Assembly: GCA_026004215.1 (NCBI GenBank)
Contig: BPIR01000001.1
Coordinates: 1,476,584-1,540,583 of the forward strand
Length of the DNA: 64,000 nt
Direction of reading: 5' to 3'
From: Candidatus Binatia bacterium
GTDB lineage: Bacteria > Desulfobacterota > Binatia > HRBIN30
The position numbers and the translations under genes were made by a program. The notes beneath the pieces were generated by a model. That model was not told the origin of the DNA. It searched no databases and saw only the letters and a list, made by a program, of their open reading frames with translations. Of the stretch, positions 63,489 to 64,000 are shown in pieces; positions within the stretch are counted from its first letter, which is position 1; the number at the start of each line of letters is the position of its first letter.

Positions 63489-64000
63489 CGCGCGCCTCCC
63501 TGGCTAGCCGAAGCTCCACCTCGGCCATCCCACTCGTGCTCTTCGCCTCTCTTTCTTCGCACCCGCGAAGCCACAGGCCGCGATGTTGTGCCGTTCCGAT
63601 CGAGGTCCGCGGCGAAAAGAGTGCGGCGAAGAGGTCCTTTACTACGGCGGCAATACCGACGTCAACCGAACGAATTAGGCTCCATGTCGACGACAATGCA
63701 ATGGAGGAGGACCTGGGGGGCAAGAGAGTAGCGTCGCCACCCTTGCCGGCTACTGCTCCCCTCCTCCGGCTCGCCGCACCGCGGGTCTGTCTCGCAAAGG
63801 CTTGCTCGGCAACGGGTTTTGCTTTCCTCCACAGCCGCTCTTCATCGCCCGAGTCCACCGGCTCGGCTCCAGCGGGGACACCGAGCCCCCCCCGTGCTTC
63901 CTGTTCGGCTGATTTCGCCCAAACACGCACCCCTAGCCAAAGCCTGCTAGACACACGCACTCCGGCCGCCGCTGGTCAAGCGGCATTTCGTGTGACCTTT
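63489..64000. other. gene-free stretch at the right edge
   Basis: The upstream region of the FG-GAP protein gene. It should contain its promoter, but I see no clear -35/-10 pair. Open frames here are short and unconvincing, and no coding frame runs off the right edge with recognisable content. Confidence 0.5.

Noticed and set aside
63415..63960. 181-codon minus-strand frame at the right edge
   Set aside because: It overlaps the N-terminus of the FG-GAP protein, has no domain, and no ribosome site.
1..64000. CRISPR array, rRNA operon, prophage or integrase
   Set aside because: No regularly spaced direct repeats, no rRNA-like sequence and no phage or integrase genes were seen.

Overview
The window is about 64 kb of GC-rich, gene-dense bacterial chromosome. 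It looks like a deltaproteobacterial-type lineage, such as Candidatus Binatota or Myxococcota. The evidence is a large surface protein with FG-GAP repeats and a myxococcal-type disulfide repeat, an NtrY/NtrX-type pair, the peripheral arm of complex I, wax-ester synthase, several luciferase-like (F420-type) oxidoreductases and CoA-ligase lipid genes. The phylum is an inference; there is no rRNA here. There is one tRNA (Lys), no CRISPR array and no prophage. Many adjacent genes are fused end to end by 4-base ATGA overlaps.

Layout. 1-4.1 kb: the cut-off N-terminus of a membrane sensor, an acyl-CoA dehydrogenase, rpiA and a CaiB-type CoA-transferase. 4.2-11.1 kb: an NtrY-like sensor kinase followed by an NtrX-type receiver domain fused to LpxC, then dacA, a flippase-like membrane protein, yggT and an FmdB zinc ribbon; this is a cell-envelope block. 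11.4-16.3 kb (minus): hsp20, a Lon-like protease and rpoD. 16.5-22.9 kb (plus): nuoB-G-I-CD-EF, the complete peripheral arm of complex I with two gene fusions and no membrane-arm genes. 23-27 kb: hydrolase, CDF metal transporter, metallo-beta-lactamase protein and endonuclease III. 27.6-33.5 kb (minus): a tightly overlapping operon nadC-birA-coaX-coaX-EF-G-like-repeat protein, which joins NAD, biotin and CoA synthesis to a translation GTPase paralogue.

33.7-50.9 kb: an rRNA methyltransferase; a plus-strand catabolic run (GH1 glucosidase, phosphotransferase, alcohol dehydrogenase, thiolase-like protein, flavin monooxygenase, alpha/beta hydrolase); a transporter; a YiiX-like hydrolase; an F420-type oxidoreductase; a secreted beta-helix protein; and an acyl-CoA ligase next to a wax-ester/triacylglycerol synthase. 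51-57 kb: tRNA-Lys, a small anchored protein, a methyltransferase, and a minus-strand operon of an AmpG-like permease, an NlpC/P60-like protein without the catalytic cysteine, a glycine-zipper lipoprotein and an MmgE/PrpD protein. 57.3-64 kb: a decayed IS256-type element, a broken delta-60-repeat surface protein, and an intact 1098-residue FG-GAP surface protein that shares its C-terminal anchor module with the broken one.

The most unusual items are the NtrX receiver-LpxC fusion, which suggests two-component control of the committed step of lipid A synthesis; the tandem type III pantothenate kinases, one with both phosphate loops altered; and the fused, membrane-arm-less nuo cluster. Short palindromic repeats with a TAGGGGC / GGGCAACC theme recur in several gene-free stretches.
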